A stretch of 64,000 nucleotides of DNA, taken from contig OZ007023.1 of assembly GCA_963931525.1 (NCBI GenBank), forward strand, positions 992,001 to 1,056,000. The letters run 5' to 3'. A program made the position numbers and the translations under genes. Within the stretch, counting starts at the first letter, position 1. Every line of letters starts with the position of its first letter. Below, piece after piece: positions 8,912 to 18,376 of the stretch. The DNA comes from Fimenecus sp900545625. Lineage in GTDB: Bacteria > Bacillota > Clostridia > Oscillospirales > Acutalibacteraceae. Under the pieces are notes generated by a model that worked only from the letters and a program-made list of their open reading frames with translations, was not told where the DNA came from and did not search any database.

Positions 8912-10138
8912 TTGCAACAGGATAAGGTCAAGATTGGGATCCTCTCGCATTATTATCACAGCGTGAATTACGGCGGCAACCTGCAGGCATACGCGCTTTG
9001 CAGATTCCTGCAAACGCATTTCTCCGGGGTGCAGGCCGAACAGGTTTCGTACGACATCCGGAAAAATGCGAAAAAGCCGCGGCGGCAGGCGCAGCTTTCC
9101 GTCGGCAGGGTGTTTCGAAAGGTTCGCACGGTTCTGCAAAATAAGCTGTACGCCAAAACGAAGGCGGAGGAAAATCGAGCGATCCGGCTTCGTGAAAAGG
9201 CGATCTTAGAGTTTAATACCAAAAGCATCCCGCACAGCGCGGAAGTCTATGATGCTGCAAACATTGCGCAGTGCGTGCCGCAGTATGATGTCTTTATCAC
9301 CGGCAGCGATCAGGTCTGGCACCCGAATGCGGTTTGCCCCGCCTACCTTTTGTCCTTTGTCGACGGCGCAAAGAAGCCCAAGCTCTCTTATGCCGCAAGC
9401 ATTTCCAAAACCGAACTGGATGACGCGCAAATACAGATGTTCCGCGAGGCGTTGCGGGATTATCAAGCAGTCTCCGTGCGCGAAGCGGACGCCGTTCGGC
9501 TGCTTTCCGGCGTGGCGCCGACCACCCCGGTACAGGTCCTCGACCCGACCATGCTGTTGACCGCCGCCGAATGGAAAACGGTGGCTGCGCCGCGAAAAAT
9601 CGAAGACCCGTACCTGTTCTGCTATTTCCTCGGGGACGACACCCGGCAGCGCAAGCTGGCAGCAGACTTTGCAAAAGAAAAGGGCCTGCAGATCGTAACG
9701 CTGCCGTATCTCTTGGGAAAATACCGGAAATGCGATGCCAAATTCGGCGATACACGGCTGTTTGATGTTTCCGTATCGGACTTTTTGTCTTTGATCGAAT
9801 TCGCGGATTTCGTGTGTACGGACAGCTTCCACGCCGTGGTTTTTTCCCTGCTTTTTGAAAAAGACTTTTTTGTATTTGAACGTGCCGGGGCAAAGGGCGC
9901 CGGCACCCGTGTGCACAGCCTTCTGTCGCTTTTTGATCTGGAAGAGCGCTTCTGCAGTTCCCTCAAGACCATGCAGACGTCATACCTTGCGGGGCTTTCT
10001 CCGGTCGATTATGCCAAACCGTTTGAGAAATTTAAAGACCGCAAGGCATTTTCCGTAAGGTTCTTAGAGACGGCCCTGCGCGGGGCGAGGGAAAGCGGCA
10101 GACCCGACCTTGCTTCGGATGCCGCGAACAAGGATTGA
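8912..10138 (+). CDS. Polysaccharide pyruvyl transferase family protein
   Basis: The protein begins with KIGILSHYYHSVNYGGNLQAYAL, the typical start of the CsaB-like polysaccharide pyruvyl transferase fold (PF04230), and has DVFITGSDQVWHP and CTDSFHAVVFSLLF. Family members move pyruvate from phosphoenolpyruvate onto sugars as a ketal, adding negative charge. TTG 8912 is preferred, with AGGAGA eight bases upstream. An in-frame ATG at 8873 would overlap the polymerase gene and has no ribosome site. The iron-sulfur F420-dehydrogenase-like gene nearby often accompanies this family. Confidence 0.88.
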   Translation: MQQDKVKIGILSHYYHSVNYGGNLQAYALCRFLQTHFSGVQAEQVSYDIRKNAKKPRRQAQLSVGRVFRKVRTVLQNKLYAKTKAEENRAIRLREKAILEFNTKSIPHSAEVYDAANIAQCVPQYDVFITGSDQVWHPNAVCPAYLLSFVDGAKKPKLSYAASISKTELDDAQIQMFREALRDYQAVSVREADAVRLLSGVAPTTPVQVLDPTMLLTAAEWKTVAAPRKIEDPYLFCYFLGDDTRQRKLAADFAKEKGLQIVTLPYLLGKYRKCDAKFGDTRLFDVSVSDFLSLIEFADFVCTDSFHAVVFSLLFEKDFFVFERAGAKGAGTRVHSLLSLFDLEERFCSSLKTMQTSYLAGLSPVDYAKPFEKFKDRKAFSVRFLETALRGARESGRPDLASDAANKD

Positions 10139-10146
10139 AAGAAGAA

Positions 10147-11685
10147 ATGCGTATGAAATTGAAGATCCATCAGCTGAAATCCGGTGTGTTTTTGACCTAT
10201 TGCACCCAGGGCGTGCATATTTTGACCGGCCTTTTGTATACGCCGATCATGCTGCGCTTACTTGGGCAGAGCGAATATGGTCTTTACCAGCTGGTATCTT
10301 CTGTCGTTTCGTATTTAAGCCTTCTGAGCTTAGGCTTTTCGACCGGGTATATTCGCTTTTATTCCCGTTATAAAATTCAGGATGATGAAAAAGGCATTGC
10401 GAAACTCAACGGGATGTATGCGGTGATCTTTACCGTTATTGCGATCGTCTGTCTGTTGTGCGGCGGCGTTATGGTCTGGCGGGCGGATCTGGTTTTCGGC
10501 ACGGGGTTGAGCGCGGCAGAGCTGGAAAAAGCGAAGATCCTGATGGCGATGATGGTCTTTAATTTGGCGATCACTTTCCTGAACAGCGTCTTTTCCAGCC
10601 ACATTTCCGCGCAGGAAAAATTCTTTTTTCTGAAGCTGGTTGAATTTTTCCGCGCGCTTTTGAACCCCTTTATGGCGCTGCCGCTTTTGATCCTCGGCTA
10701 CGGTTCCGTGGGCATGGTGGCAGTCACATCATTTTTGACGGTGTTCTCGTTCGCATTGAACATTTTCTATGCCCGGAAAAAGCTGCAAATGCAATTTGAC
10801 TTTTCGAAGTTCGATTTCAAGCTGTTCCGGGAAATGGGCGCTTTCACGTTCTTTATTTTCATCAACATGGTCACGGACCAGATCAACTGGAGCGTCGACA
10901 AGTTCCTGCTCGGGCGCATGATGGGTACAGTCGCGGTGGCGGTCTACGGTGTCGCGAGCCAGCTGAACACCATGTACTTAAGCCTGTCCACGGCGGTTTC
11001 ATCCGTGTTTGTGCCGCGGGTCAACCGCCTGGCGATCCAAGAGTCGAAAGAGGACGAATTGATCCGGCTGTTTTCACGCGTCGGCAGGATCCAGTTCTTG
11101 ATCCTGGCGTTGGTTTTGTCCGGCTATGCCGTTTTCGGGCGGGAGTTTATCCGCCTGTGGGCGGGCGACGGGTATGAGGAGGCTTACAGGATCGGTCTGA
11201 TTCTGATGACGCCTGTCACCGTGCCGCTGATCCAGAATATCGGGATCGAGATCCAGCGCGCCCGCAATCTCCACAAGGCAAGATCGGTCGTGTATCTGCT
11301 GATCGCAGTTGGGAACGTTTTTGTGAGTATTCCGTTGATCCGTATCTGCGGGGGCACCGGCGCGGCGCTCGGTACGGCGATCTGTCTGATCCTTGGGAAT
11401 GTCCTGTTCATGAATTTCTATTATCGCTATAAGATGAAACTGGACATGGGCTATTTTTGGAAAGAGATCGGCAAGCTGATCCCACCGATCGCGATCGCTG
11501 CCGCGCTGGGCTTTACAGTCACGCATTTCGTGCCGTGCAGCGGATGGGTGGAGCTGTTCGTGTATATCGCTGTGTACGTGCTGGTCTATGCCGCTCTTGT
11601 CTGGCTTTTCGGCATGGATACATCTGAAAAAGATCTTGTGCGCGTGCCGCTTGGAAAAATACGGAGGCTGTTATGCAGGAAATAA
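10147..11685 (+). CDS. Polysaccharide flippase (Wzx/MOP superfamily), copy 1
   Basis: About 512 residues with 12-14 hydrophobic segments. The N-terminus contains LKSGVFLTYCTQGVHILTGLLYTPIMLRLLGQSEYGLY, split here by length limits as the QSEYGLYQLVSS motif typical of MOP/PST polysaccharide exporters. The GREFIRLWAGDGYEEAY loop is also family-typical. It would flip undecaprenyl-linked repeat units across the membrane. The ATG at 10147 lies after a purine-rich stretch; a second in-frame ATG is six bases on. It is clearly similar in layout to the flippase at 13004, suggesting an old duplication. Confidence 0.92.
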   Translation: MRMKLKIHQLKSGVFLTYCTQGVHILTGLLYTPIMLRLLGQSEYGLYQLVSSVVSYLSLLSLGFSTGYIRFYSRYKIQDDEKGIAKLNGMYAVIFTVIAIVCLLCGGVMVWRADLVFGTGLSAAELEKAKILMAMMVFNLAITFLNSVFSSHISAQEKFFFLKLVEFFRALLNPFMALPLLILGYGSVGMVAVTSFLTVFSFALNIFYARKKLQMQFDFSKFDFKLFREMGAFTFFIFINMVTDQINWSVDKFLLGRMMGTVAVAVYGVASQLNTMYLSLSTAVSSVFVPRVNRLAIQESKEDELIRLFSRVGRIQFLILALVLSGYAVFGREFIRLWAGDGYEEAYRIGLILMTPVTVPLIQNIGIEIQRARNLHKARSVVYLLIAVGNVFVSIPLIRICGGTGAALGTAICLILGNVLFMNFYYRYKMKLDMGYFWKEIGKLIPPIAIAAALGFTVTHFVPCSGWVELFVYIAVYVLVYAALVWLFGMDTSEKDLVRVPLGKIRRLLCRK

Positions 11686-12839
11686 CGGAACGGACCAAAT
11701 GCACCGGCTGTCACGCTTGTTTAAGCGCCTGCCCGAGCCGCTGCATCACGATGCAGCCGGATGAAGCCGGATTTCTGTATCCGTCGATCGACGCGCTGCG
11801 GTGTACGGATTGCGGTTTGTGTAAAAAGGCGTGCCCCGTTGAGCAGGAATATGTCGGGGAAAAAGCGCTTGCGGCATATGCCTGTATCGCAAATGACGAA
11901 GCAGTTCGGGCAAAAAGCTCATCAGGCGGCATGTTTACGCTGCTTGCTTCCGAAGTGCTGCACCGGGGCGGCGTGGTTATCGGCGCCGCTTGGGACGACG
12001 AAGGGCAGCTTGTCCATATGGTCGTGCAAAAGGAAGCGGATCTCCCAAAGCTGCAAGGCTCCAAATACCTGCAAAGCCGCATCGGCAATGTATTGAAAGA
12101 GACAAAAGCGTTCCTCGAAGCAGGTCGGACGGTCTATTTCTCAGGTACGCCCTGCCAGATCGGGGGCTTGAAGGCCTATCTTCGCAAACCGTATCCCAAC
12201 CTGATCTGTCAGGACATCATCTGCCACGGCGTCCCTTCCCCCAAGACATGGTCGAAATATCTGGCATATGTCTGTGAAACGAGCGGGAAAATCCCGGCGG
12301 AACTCTGTGCGCCGGAATTTCGCAACAAAGACCACGGTTGGCTGGGCTACCGGCTGAAGATCGGTTTTTCGGACGGCACTTCTGTGAGCAGAGCCAAAGG
12401 GGAAGACCTGTATATGCAGGCGTTTTTAAACAACTACGGCCTGCGGCCGTCCTGTTATAATTGTCATTTTAAATCCGCGGAACGCGAAAGCGACATCATG
12501 CTTGCCGATTTCTGGGGCGTGGATAAAATTTTGCCGCAGATGTTCGACGACAAGGGCACTTCACTCGTTCTTGTGTATTCCGAAAAGGGAAAAGCGCTGT
12601 TTGACAGCGTAAAGGCACACATGGCGTGTGCGGCGGTCGATCCGGGTGCAGCGCTCGCCTATAATGCATCCGCCTGCCAATCGGCGGCAAAGCCGAAGCA
12701 AAATGAACTGTTTTTGCGCGCGGTGGAGTCGTCGCGCTTTGATACGGCTGTACACTCGGTTTTGAAGAATGGCACAGGTGCTCGTCTGCAAAAAAAGGCG
12801 CGGAGCCTTTTGCGGCGCGTAAAAGCAAAACTTAGCTGA
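11673..12839 (+). CDS. Coenzyme F420 hydrogenase/dehydrogenase beta-subunit family iron-sulfur protein
   Basis: A 388-residue protein with two N-terminal 4Fe-4S ferredoxin motifs, CTGCHACLSACP and CTDCGLCKKACP, followed by the F420-dehydrogenase beta domain (KSSSGGMFTLLA and GTPCQIGGLKAYL). In bacteria without F420 this family occurs in polysaccharide clusters, usually beside pyruvyl transferases, and probably binds a flavin; its reaction is not established. It overlaps the flippase gene by 13 bases. A conserved CYNCHFKSAERESDIMLADFWG stretch closes the domain. It is the last gene before an internal promoter. Confidence 0.88.
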   Translation: MQEITERTKCTGCHACLSACPSRCITMQPDEAGFLYPSIDALRCTDCGLCKKACPVEQEYVGEKALAAYACIANDEAVRAKSSSGGMFTLLASEVLHRGGVVIGAAWDDEGQLVHMVVQKEADLPKLQGSKYLQSRIGNVLKETKAFLEAGRTVYFSGTPCQIGGLKAYLRKPYPNLICQDIICHGVPSPKTWSKYLAYVCETSGKIPAELCAPEFRNKDHGWLGYRLKIGFSDGTSVSRAKGEDLYMQAFLNNYGLRPSCYNCHFKSAERESDIMLADFWGVDKILPQMFDDKGTSLVLVYSEKGKALFDSVKAHMACAAVDPGAALAYNASACQSAAKPKQNELFLRAVESSRFDTAVHSVLKNGTGARLQKKARSLLRRVKAKLS

Positions 12840-12905
12840 GCCGGGCTGTACGGACGACGAAACCGGCTTGCGGACTGCACCGCTGCGGCTGAAAACGGCG
12901 CTGAG

Positions 12906-12934
12906 TTGATTTTTTCACTAAAATTTGGTAGACT
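12906..12934 (+). promoter_or_regulatory. Internal promoter before the second flippase gene
   Basis: TTGATT and TAGACT are separated by 17 bases in a 164-base gap that is locally AT-rich. It would let the second half of the cluster be transcribed separately. Confidence 0.55.
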
Positions 12935-13003
12935 ATATATATTCGGCATTTTCCGCGCACAGGATACAGCGCAATTTTGTGAGATGAAGCACGAGGAACC
13001 GGA

Positions 13004-14566
13004 ATGAGAAGGTTAAACAATTCCAATGAACTGAAGATCGGCGCGTTCCTGTCTTATGTCCAGACCGGTGCACAGATTTTGGTGGCGCTGTTGTATACAC
13101 CCGTGATGCTTCGTATCCTCGGGCAGAACGAATACGGGCTGTACAACACGATCTCGTCCACCATCAGCATGTTGAGCGTTCTGAGCCTTGGGTTCTCCAA
13201 TGCGTACATTCGTTTCTATGCCCGGTATAAGGTCAATGAGGAAAAGGAAAAGATCGAGCGCTTAAACGGGCTTTTCCTTCTGGTGTATTTCATCATCGGC
13301 GTCATTGCCTTTTTGTGCGGGATGTATCTTTCGTTCAACCTGAAACTGGTTTTTGACGAGGGCCTGACCGTCGACGAACTCGAAAAGGCGAAGATCATGA
13401 TGATCCTTTTGGCGCTCAACCTCGGGATCTCTTTCCCCATGAGCACCTTTACGTCTTATATCAACGCGCATGAGCGGTTTTCCTTTATCTATGCCATCAA
13501 TATCGTCAAGATCGTTTGCAGCCCGTTTGTGCAGATCCCGCTTTTGCTGATGGGCTTCGGCGCCGTGGGTATGACGGCGGTGATCTTCGCTTTCAATATG
13601 TTTGTGAATTTGGCGGAGGTCATCTATTCCATCAAAAAGCTGAATTTCCGCATGAAGCTTGGGCACTGGGAAAAGGGGCTTTTCAAAAGCCTGTTCCTGT
13701 TCTCAAGCCTTATCGCGATCAATGTGATCGTCGATCAGGTCAACAACAGCTTGGACAGCGTCCTGCTCGGGCGCTTCTGCGGCACGGCGGAGGTGGCGGT
13801 GTATTCCATCGGCGCGACCTTCTGCGGCTATTACACGATTTTTTCCACTTCGATCTCCACCGTTTTTATCCCGCGCATCCATAAAATCGTCAATTCCGTG
13901 CAGGATAAATTGGAGCAGAACCGCCAGCTCACCGAGATTTTTATCAAGGTTGGGCGAATCCAGTATTTGGTCCTTGCGCTGGTGTGTTCGGGCTTTATCG
14001 TGTTTGGCCGGGCCTTTATTGCCCTGTGGGCGGGCGAAGGCTACGAAGCGTCTTACTGGGTCGCGCTGTGCCGGATGGTACCTGCAACGGTGGCGTTGAT
14101 CCAAAACGCCGGCATCGAGATCCAGCGGGCGAAAAATGTCCACCAATATCGTGCGTATTCTATGATCGTCATGGCGTTAGTCAATCTGGTGCTGACGATC
14201 TTTATGTGCCAGCGCTGGGGTGCTGTCGGCGCATCCGCTGCAACGGGCATTGCGGCGATCTTGTGTGACCTGTTCTTGCTCAACTGGTTTTATTATAAGA
14301 AAACGGGGATCAATGTTTTCCGCTTTTGGAAAAATATTTTGCGCCAAAGTGCCGGGCTGATCGTGCCGTGCATCTGTGGGTTTTTCATTGCGCGGTATGC
14401 CTCCATGCAGTCTTACATCACGCTGGCGCTTTGGATCGTAGTTTACGCTGCCGTATATGTTCTGAACATTTGGTTCCTTTCCATGAATCGCAGTGAAAAG
14501 GATCTGGTGCTCGGCGTCGTGAACCGTTTCACCTCCAAGCTCAAAAAGAAGGGGAATACGCAATGA
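13004..14566 (+). CDS. Polysaccharide flippase (Wzx/MOP superfamily), copy 2
   Basis: A 520-residue membrane protein with the same layout as the flippase at 10147. It shares the LGQNEYGLYNT motif near residue 40, a charged RYKVNEEKEKIERLNG loop and the FGRAFIALWAGEGYEASYW loop, so the two are paralogues. The start has CGAGGAA seven bases upstream and its own promoter lies about 70 bases upstream. It overlaps the following CDP-glycerol-type transferase by four bases. Two flippases may mean two repeat units or two polymers. Confidence 0.92.
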   Translation: MRRLNNSNELKIGAFLSYVQTGAQILVALLYTPVMLRILGQNEYGLYNTISSTISMLSVLSLGFSNAYIRFYARYKVNEEKEKIERLNGLFLLVYFIIGVIAFLCGMYLSFNLKLVFDEGLTVDELEKAKIMMILLALNLGISFPMSTFTSYINAHERFSFIYAINIVKIVCSPFVQIPLLLMGFGAVGMTAVIFAFNMFVNLAEVIYSIKKLNFRMKLGHWEKGLFKSLFLFSSLIAINVIVDQVNNSLDSVLLGRFCGTAEVAVYSIGATFCGYYTIFSTSISTVFIPRIHKIVNSVQDKLEQNRQLTEIFIKVGRIQYLVLALVCSGFIVFGRAFIALWAGEGYEASYWVALCRMVPATVALIQNAGIEIQRAKNVHQYRAYSMIVMALVNLVLTIFMCQRWGAVGASAATGIAAILCDLFLLNWFYYKKTGINVFRFWKNILRQSAGLIVPCICGFFIARYASMQSYITLALWIVVYAAVYVLNIWFLSMNRSEKDLVLGVVNRFTSKLKKKGNTQ

Positions 14567-15693
14567 GTTCTGCCAAAGAAGCGGTGCGGGGGATACTGCA
14601 AAAGCTGCCGCTGCCGACCAAAAGGATCATTCTGTTTGAAAGCACCCCAACCCTTACCGACAACACCAAAGCTGTGTTTGACGAGCTGGTTCGCCGCGGC
14701 TGGAATGAGACCTACGAGTTTGTGTGGATCACCTCTGAGCCGGCAGAGCAGTTTTCCGGAGTGAAGATCCCGAACGTCCGTTTCGTGGAACGCGCAGATG
14801 ACGTTCAATTCAAAAAATTGACGTTTGAATCCCGAATGCAGCTGATGTGTAATGAGGTGCTCGCCAAACGCACCGGCCGCCAGTTTACTTTGTATCTTGC
14901 GCACGGCTGTGCGCTCAAGGACGTGCGCGGGAAATACGAACTTCCCGAAAGCATTGACTGCGCGCTGACCCTTTCGCCGTATCTCGGCGCATATGATGCG
15001 CAAAATCTCGGCTATCCGGCGGAAAAAATGCTGCCGCTTGGATACCCGCGTAACGATGCGCTGTTTGGGGATCCCGTGCCGCTGCACACGCTGTTTCCCG
15101 GTGCGGATTTTGAAAAAGCGATCTACTGGATGCCGACTTACCGGCAGCATAAAAACGGGCAGGTGCACTCGAGCGTGTCCATGCCGATCCTGTATGATAC
15201 GAAGATTGCCGGCGAAGTCAACGCCTGTGCGGCGAAAAATAAGGTACTGCTCATCGTAAAGCCGCATTTTGCACAGGATGTGACAAAGATCAAGAGCATG
15301 CAGCTAAGCCATCTGAAATTTATCGACAACGATTTTCTGAACGAAAAAAGCATTTCCAATTATGCGCTGCTGCGCAGTGTGGATGCCATGCTTTCGGATT
15401 ACTCCTCGGTCTATTACGACTATCTGCTTACCGACAAGCCCATCGGGCTTTGCTGGGATGATTTTGAGGAATATAAAGCGTGTGAAGGCTTTCTTTTGGA
15501 TCCGCAGGACATTATGGCAGGCGGCGTGAAGCTTTATACGCCGGACGACCTGTGTGCCTTCGTGGAAAGCGTTGCAAAAGGGGAAGACGTGCTTTGCGAA
15601 GCACGGCGCGCAGTTCGGGACCGTGTGCATGCCCATGTAGACGGACATGCGACACAGCGTGTAGTGGATTTTCTCGAACAATATCTGCGCTAA
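14563..15693 (+). CDS. CDP-glycerol glycerophosphotransferase family protein
   Basis: A 376-residue member of the TagB/TagF-like family (PF04464). It has an N-terminal ESTPTLTDNTKAVFDELV segment, YLAHGCALKD in the acceptor half, GYPRNDALF and the SDYSSVYYDYLLTDKPIGL motif that contains the donor-binding Ser/Asp residues. Such enzymes transfer an alditol phosphate from a CDP-alditol to a sugar or polymer. Its direct neighbour is a cytidylyltransferase-kinase fusion that could make the CDP donor. Most likely it decorates or links the polysaccharide with a phospho-substituent; the alcohol is unknown. Confidence 0.88.
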   Translation: MSSAKEAVRGILQKLPLPTKRIILFESTPTLTDNTKAVFDELVRRGWNETYEFVWITSEPAEQFSGVKIPNVRFVERADDVQFKKLTFESRMQLMCNEVLAKRTGRQFTLYLAHGCALKDVRGKYELPESIDCALTLSPYLGAYDAQNLGYPAEKMLPLGYPRNDALFGDPVPLHTLFPGADFEKAIYWMPTYRQHKNGQVHSSVSMPILYDTKIAGEVNACAAKNKVLLIVKPHFAQDVTKIKSMQLSHLKFIDNDFLNEKSISNYALLRSVDAMLSDYSSVYYDYLLTDKPIGLCWDDFEEYKACEGFLLDPQDIMAGGVKLYTPDDLCAFVESVAKGEDVLCEARRAVRDRVHAHVDGHATQRVVDFLEQYLR

Positions 15694-15727
15694 GGCTGGG
15701 GGAGAAAGAAATCAGGGAGGAAATACT

Positions 15728-17299
15728 GTGAATGTTGCCATGATTATGAGCGGCGGCGTCGGTAAGCGGTTCGGGACGATGCTGCCCAAGCAATATAACC
15801 TGATTCACGGGCGGCCTGTGATCGATTACGTCATCGATGCATGCCGCAGCGCAAAAACGGTGGATAAGATCGTGGTTGTCTGTGACCCGCAGTGCGTGCG
15901 GTTCAGCCCGGAACTCTCCAAGGGTGATATTGCGATCGCGCCAAACGGCAGCGAACGCTGTTATTCACTGCAAAACGGGTTGGAGTTTATCCGCGAGAAT
16001 TACAACTGCGACAACATCTGTATTCTCGATGCGGTTGCACCGTTTGTGTATCCGGAGCTTATCGACGAGTATTTCGCGCGCCTTGCCGATTACGACTGCG
16101 TGATCACGAGCCAGAAGATCACCGGGGAGCTCGGGAATTATGACTATGATATCCTCGATCGCAGCGACTACTATATCACACAGTCCCCCGAGGCGTTCCG
16201 CTACAACCTTTTGATGCGGCATTTCGACCCTGAGTTCCCGTCATCCGAGCTTGCCAACCAGCTTCCCCCGAACACAAAACGGTATTTGAATTTCGACTTC
16301 AAAAACAACCTGAAGATTACCTATGACTTTGAGCTGAAATATGCCGAGCAGATGATCGCATATTTCCGCGAACGTTACCGCCGCAGCGTAAAAGTCTATG
16401 AAAAAGAGGCTTTCATCACGGAAGGGCTGGAATCCTTCCTTTTGCGCACAAAAGCCGAAGAGACCAACGACTGGCTTGCCAAGGTGGCCGAAGACTATCC
16501 GCGGCTTGCCGAAAAGTGGGAGATCACTTCTTTTATCGCCAACCAGACCAGCCGCTACGGACTTGTTCTGCTCGCGCAAAGCGCGCGCTACGGCGCGACC
16601 ATCATCAAACTGATCCCGCCGTTTGTGGGGCGCTACGCCAATGAAAAACGCTGTTATACGGCGTTGTCCGATACGTTTATGTGCAAAATATACGACTGTG
16701 ACGATGAGGCGAACGCCCTGTTGCTCCAGCAAGTGAAACCCGGCGATTACGCACGGTTTGAGGACAATTTGATGCTCACGCGCTTTTGGGACAACGTCTT
16801 TGCGCAGGCGCTGCCGGCGTCCGACGGGCAGGGTACGGATTATTACACCGAGCTGCTCGATCGTCTGCAAAGCGCGAAAGATCTGCCGTATTGCAGTGCG
16901 CCGATTTTCGAAAGCCTGCAATTTGCCGTGTCGCTTTACGAACAACAGTTTTCTGCGGACACGCTGTATCTGATTCACGGCGACCTGCACGAATTCAATA
17001 TTCTGAAAGGCGAAAACGGCTACCTTGCGGTCGATCCCATCGGCTTTTGCGCGCCGCTGGCGTTTGAAACGGCACGCTTTATCCGCAACGACGTGCTGCG
17101 CAATGCGGAATTCGGTGCGACGGCGCGTTTGACGCTTTTGACGGATTATTTCAGCAAATGGCAGCCTGCGGAAAAGGTACGAGCAGCGCTGTATATTGAT
17201 TTGAGCTTCACCACCTATAATTCGGTGTTTGAAAACGAGACCCCGCACGAGACCGAGCGTATGCTCGCGCTGCTCGAGGCCGTGCGCGGTACGCTGTAA
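15728..17299 (+). CDS. Fusion of IspD/TarI-like cytidylyltransferase and APH(6)-like kinase
   Basis: A 523-residue two-domain protein. Residues 1 to about 225 are an IspD/TarI-type nucleotidyltransferase with the MSGGVGKRFG loop, LPKQY and CILDAVAPFV. From about 240 on there is a protein-kinase-like phosphotransferase of the APH(6)/hydroxyurea-phosphotransferase type: IIKLIPPF, the catalytic-loop motif HGDLHEFNIL at about 417-426 and VDPIGF about ten residues later. The start is GTG with GGGAGG seven bases upstream. The simple reading is that the kinase phosphorylates an alcohol and the other domain activates it as a CDP-alcohol for the upstream phosphotransferase. The kinase substrate is unknown, and drug modification is unlikely given the context. 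Confidence 0.85.
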   Translation: MNVAMIMSGGVGKRFGTMLPKQYNLIHGRPVIDYVIDACRSAKTVDKIVVVCDPQCVRFSPELSKGDIAIAPNGSERCYSLQNGLEFIRENYNCDNICILDAVAPFVYPELIDEYFARLADYDCVITSQKITGELGNYDYDILDRSDYYITQSPEAFRYNLLMRHFDPEFPSSELANQLPPNTKRYLNFDFKNNLKITYDFELKYAEQMIAYFRERYRRSVKVYEKEAFITEGLESFLLRTKAEETNDWLAKVAEDYPRLAEKWEITSFIANQTSRYGLVLLAQSARYGATIIKLIPPFVGRYANEKRCYTALSDTFMCKIYDCDDEANALLLQQVKPGDYARFEDNLMLTRFWDNVFAQALPASDGQGTDYYTELLDRLQSAKDLPYCSAPIFESLQFAVSLYEQQFSADTLYLIHGDLHEFNILKGENGYLAVDPIGFCAPLAFETARFIRNDVLRNAEFGATARLTLLTDYFSKWQPAEKVRAALYIDLSFTTYNSVFENETPHETERMLALLEAVRGTL

Positions 17300-17329
17300 A
17301 CCGAAAAGCTTCGGAAAGGAAGAGGGAAC

Positions 17330-18376
17330 GTGTCTGTTTTCGAAAACAAAACCTTATTGATTACCGGCGGTACAGGTTCGTTCGGCAACGCGGTGTTAAA
17401 CCGCTTTATCACGTCGGACGTTGGGGAGATCCGCATTTTTTCGCGGGATGAAAAAAAGCAGGATGATATGCGCCATGTCTTTCAGGCTCGCTATCCTGCG
17501 GAGAGCGGTAAACTGAAATTCTACATCGGCGACGTGCGCGACATCGACTCCGTGCGCAATGCGATGCACGGTGTGGACTACATTTTCCATGCCGCGGCGC
17601 TCAAGCAGGTGCCCTCTTGTGAGTTTTTTCCCATTGAGGCGGTGAAAACCAACGTGCTCGGGACGGAAAACGTCCTCAACGCCGCGATCGACGCGGGCGT
17701 GCAAAGCATCATCTGCCTGTCCACCGACAAAGCGGCGTACCCCGTCAATGCGATGGGTACCTCCAAAGCCATGATGGAAAAGGTCATCGTTGCAAAGTCC
17801 CGTACGGTAAGTCCTGAAAAAACCAAGATCTGCTGCACACGCTACGGCAATGTGCTGTGCTCGCGCGGGTCTGTGATCCCGCTTTGGATCGACCAGATCA
17901 AAGCAGGCGCACCTCTGACCGTAACGGAGCCCAATATGACGCGGTTTGTGATGAGCCTGGAAGAGGCGGTTGAGCTTGTGCTGTTTGCCTTTGAAAACGG
18001 GGAAAGCGGCGATATCCTTGTGCAGAAAGCGCCCGCCTGTACGATCGGCGTGCTTGCCGAAGCGGTGCGTGGGCTGTTCTGTTCGCAGGCGGAGATCCGT
18101 ACCATCGGCATCCGCCACGGCGAAAAAATGTATGAAACGCTGCTTACGAACGAGGAATGCGCGCACGCCATCGACATGGGCGCGTTTTACCGCGTCCCGG
18201 CGGATAAGCGCGATCTGAATTATGACAAATATTTCAAGGACGGCGATGTAAAGCGGAACCCCTTGACGGAGTTCAATTCCAATAATACGCAGCTCCTGAC
18301 CGTCGAAGCCGTGCAGGAGAAGCTGAAAACGCTGCCCTACATCCAAAACGCCCTGCAAGAGTGGGAGGACGCCTGA
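17330..18376 (+). CDS. capE: UDP-GlcNAc 4,6-dehydratase/5-epimerase (CapE/FnlA)
   Basis: A 348-residue extended SDR with the TGGTGSFG nucleotide loop at 11-18 and the CapE/FlaA1-like RDEKKQDDMR sequence. In place of the usual YxxxK, it has the MGTSKAMMEK segment of the CapE/WbjB group. It catalyses the first step from UDP-GlcNAc to UDP-N-acetyl-L-fucosamine. The start is GTG behind GGAAAGGAAGAGGG. It overlaps the CapF gene by one base, and CapG lies one gene further on. Confidence 0.93.
   Translation: MSVFENKTLLITGGTGSFGNAVLNRFITSDVGEIRIFSRDEKKQDDMRHVFQARYPAESGKLKFYIGDVRDIDSVRNAMHGVDYIFHAAALKQVPSCEFFPIEAVKTNVLGTENVLNAAIDAGVQSIICLSTDKAAYPVNAMGTSKAMMEKVIVAKSRTVSPEKTKICCTRYGNVLCSRGSVIPLWIDQIKAGAPLTVTEPNMTRFVMSLEEAVELVLFAFENGESGDILVQKAPACTIGVLAEAVRGLFCSQAEIRTIGIRHGEKMYETLLTNEECAHAIDMGAFYRVPADKRDLNYDKYFKDGDVKRNPLTEFNSNNTQLLTVEAVQEKLKTLPYIQNALQEWEDA

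Noticed and set aside
15728..17299. APH(6)-like half as an antibiotic resistance gene
   Set aside because: It is fused to a cytidylyltransferase and embedded in a polysaccharide cluster, so a biosynthetic alcohol kinase is far more likely.
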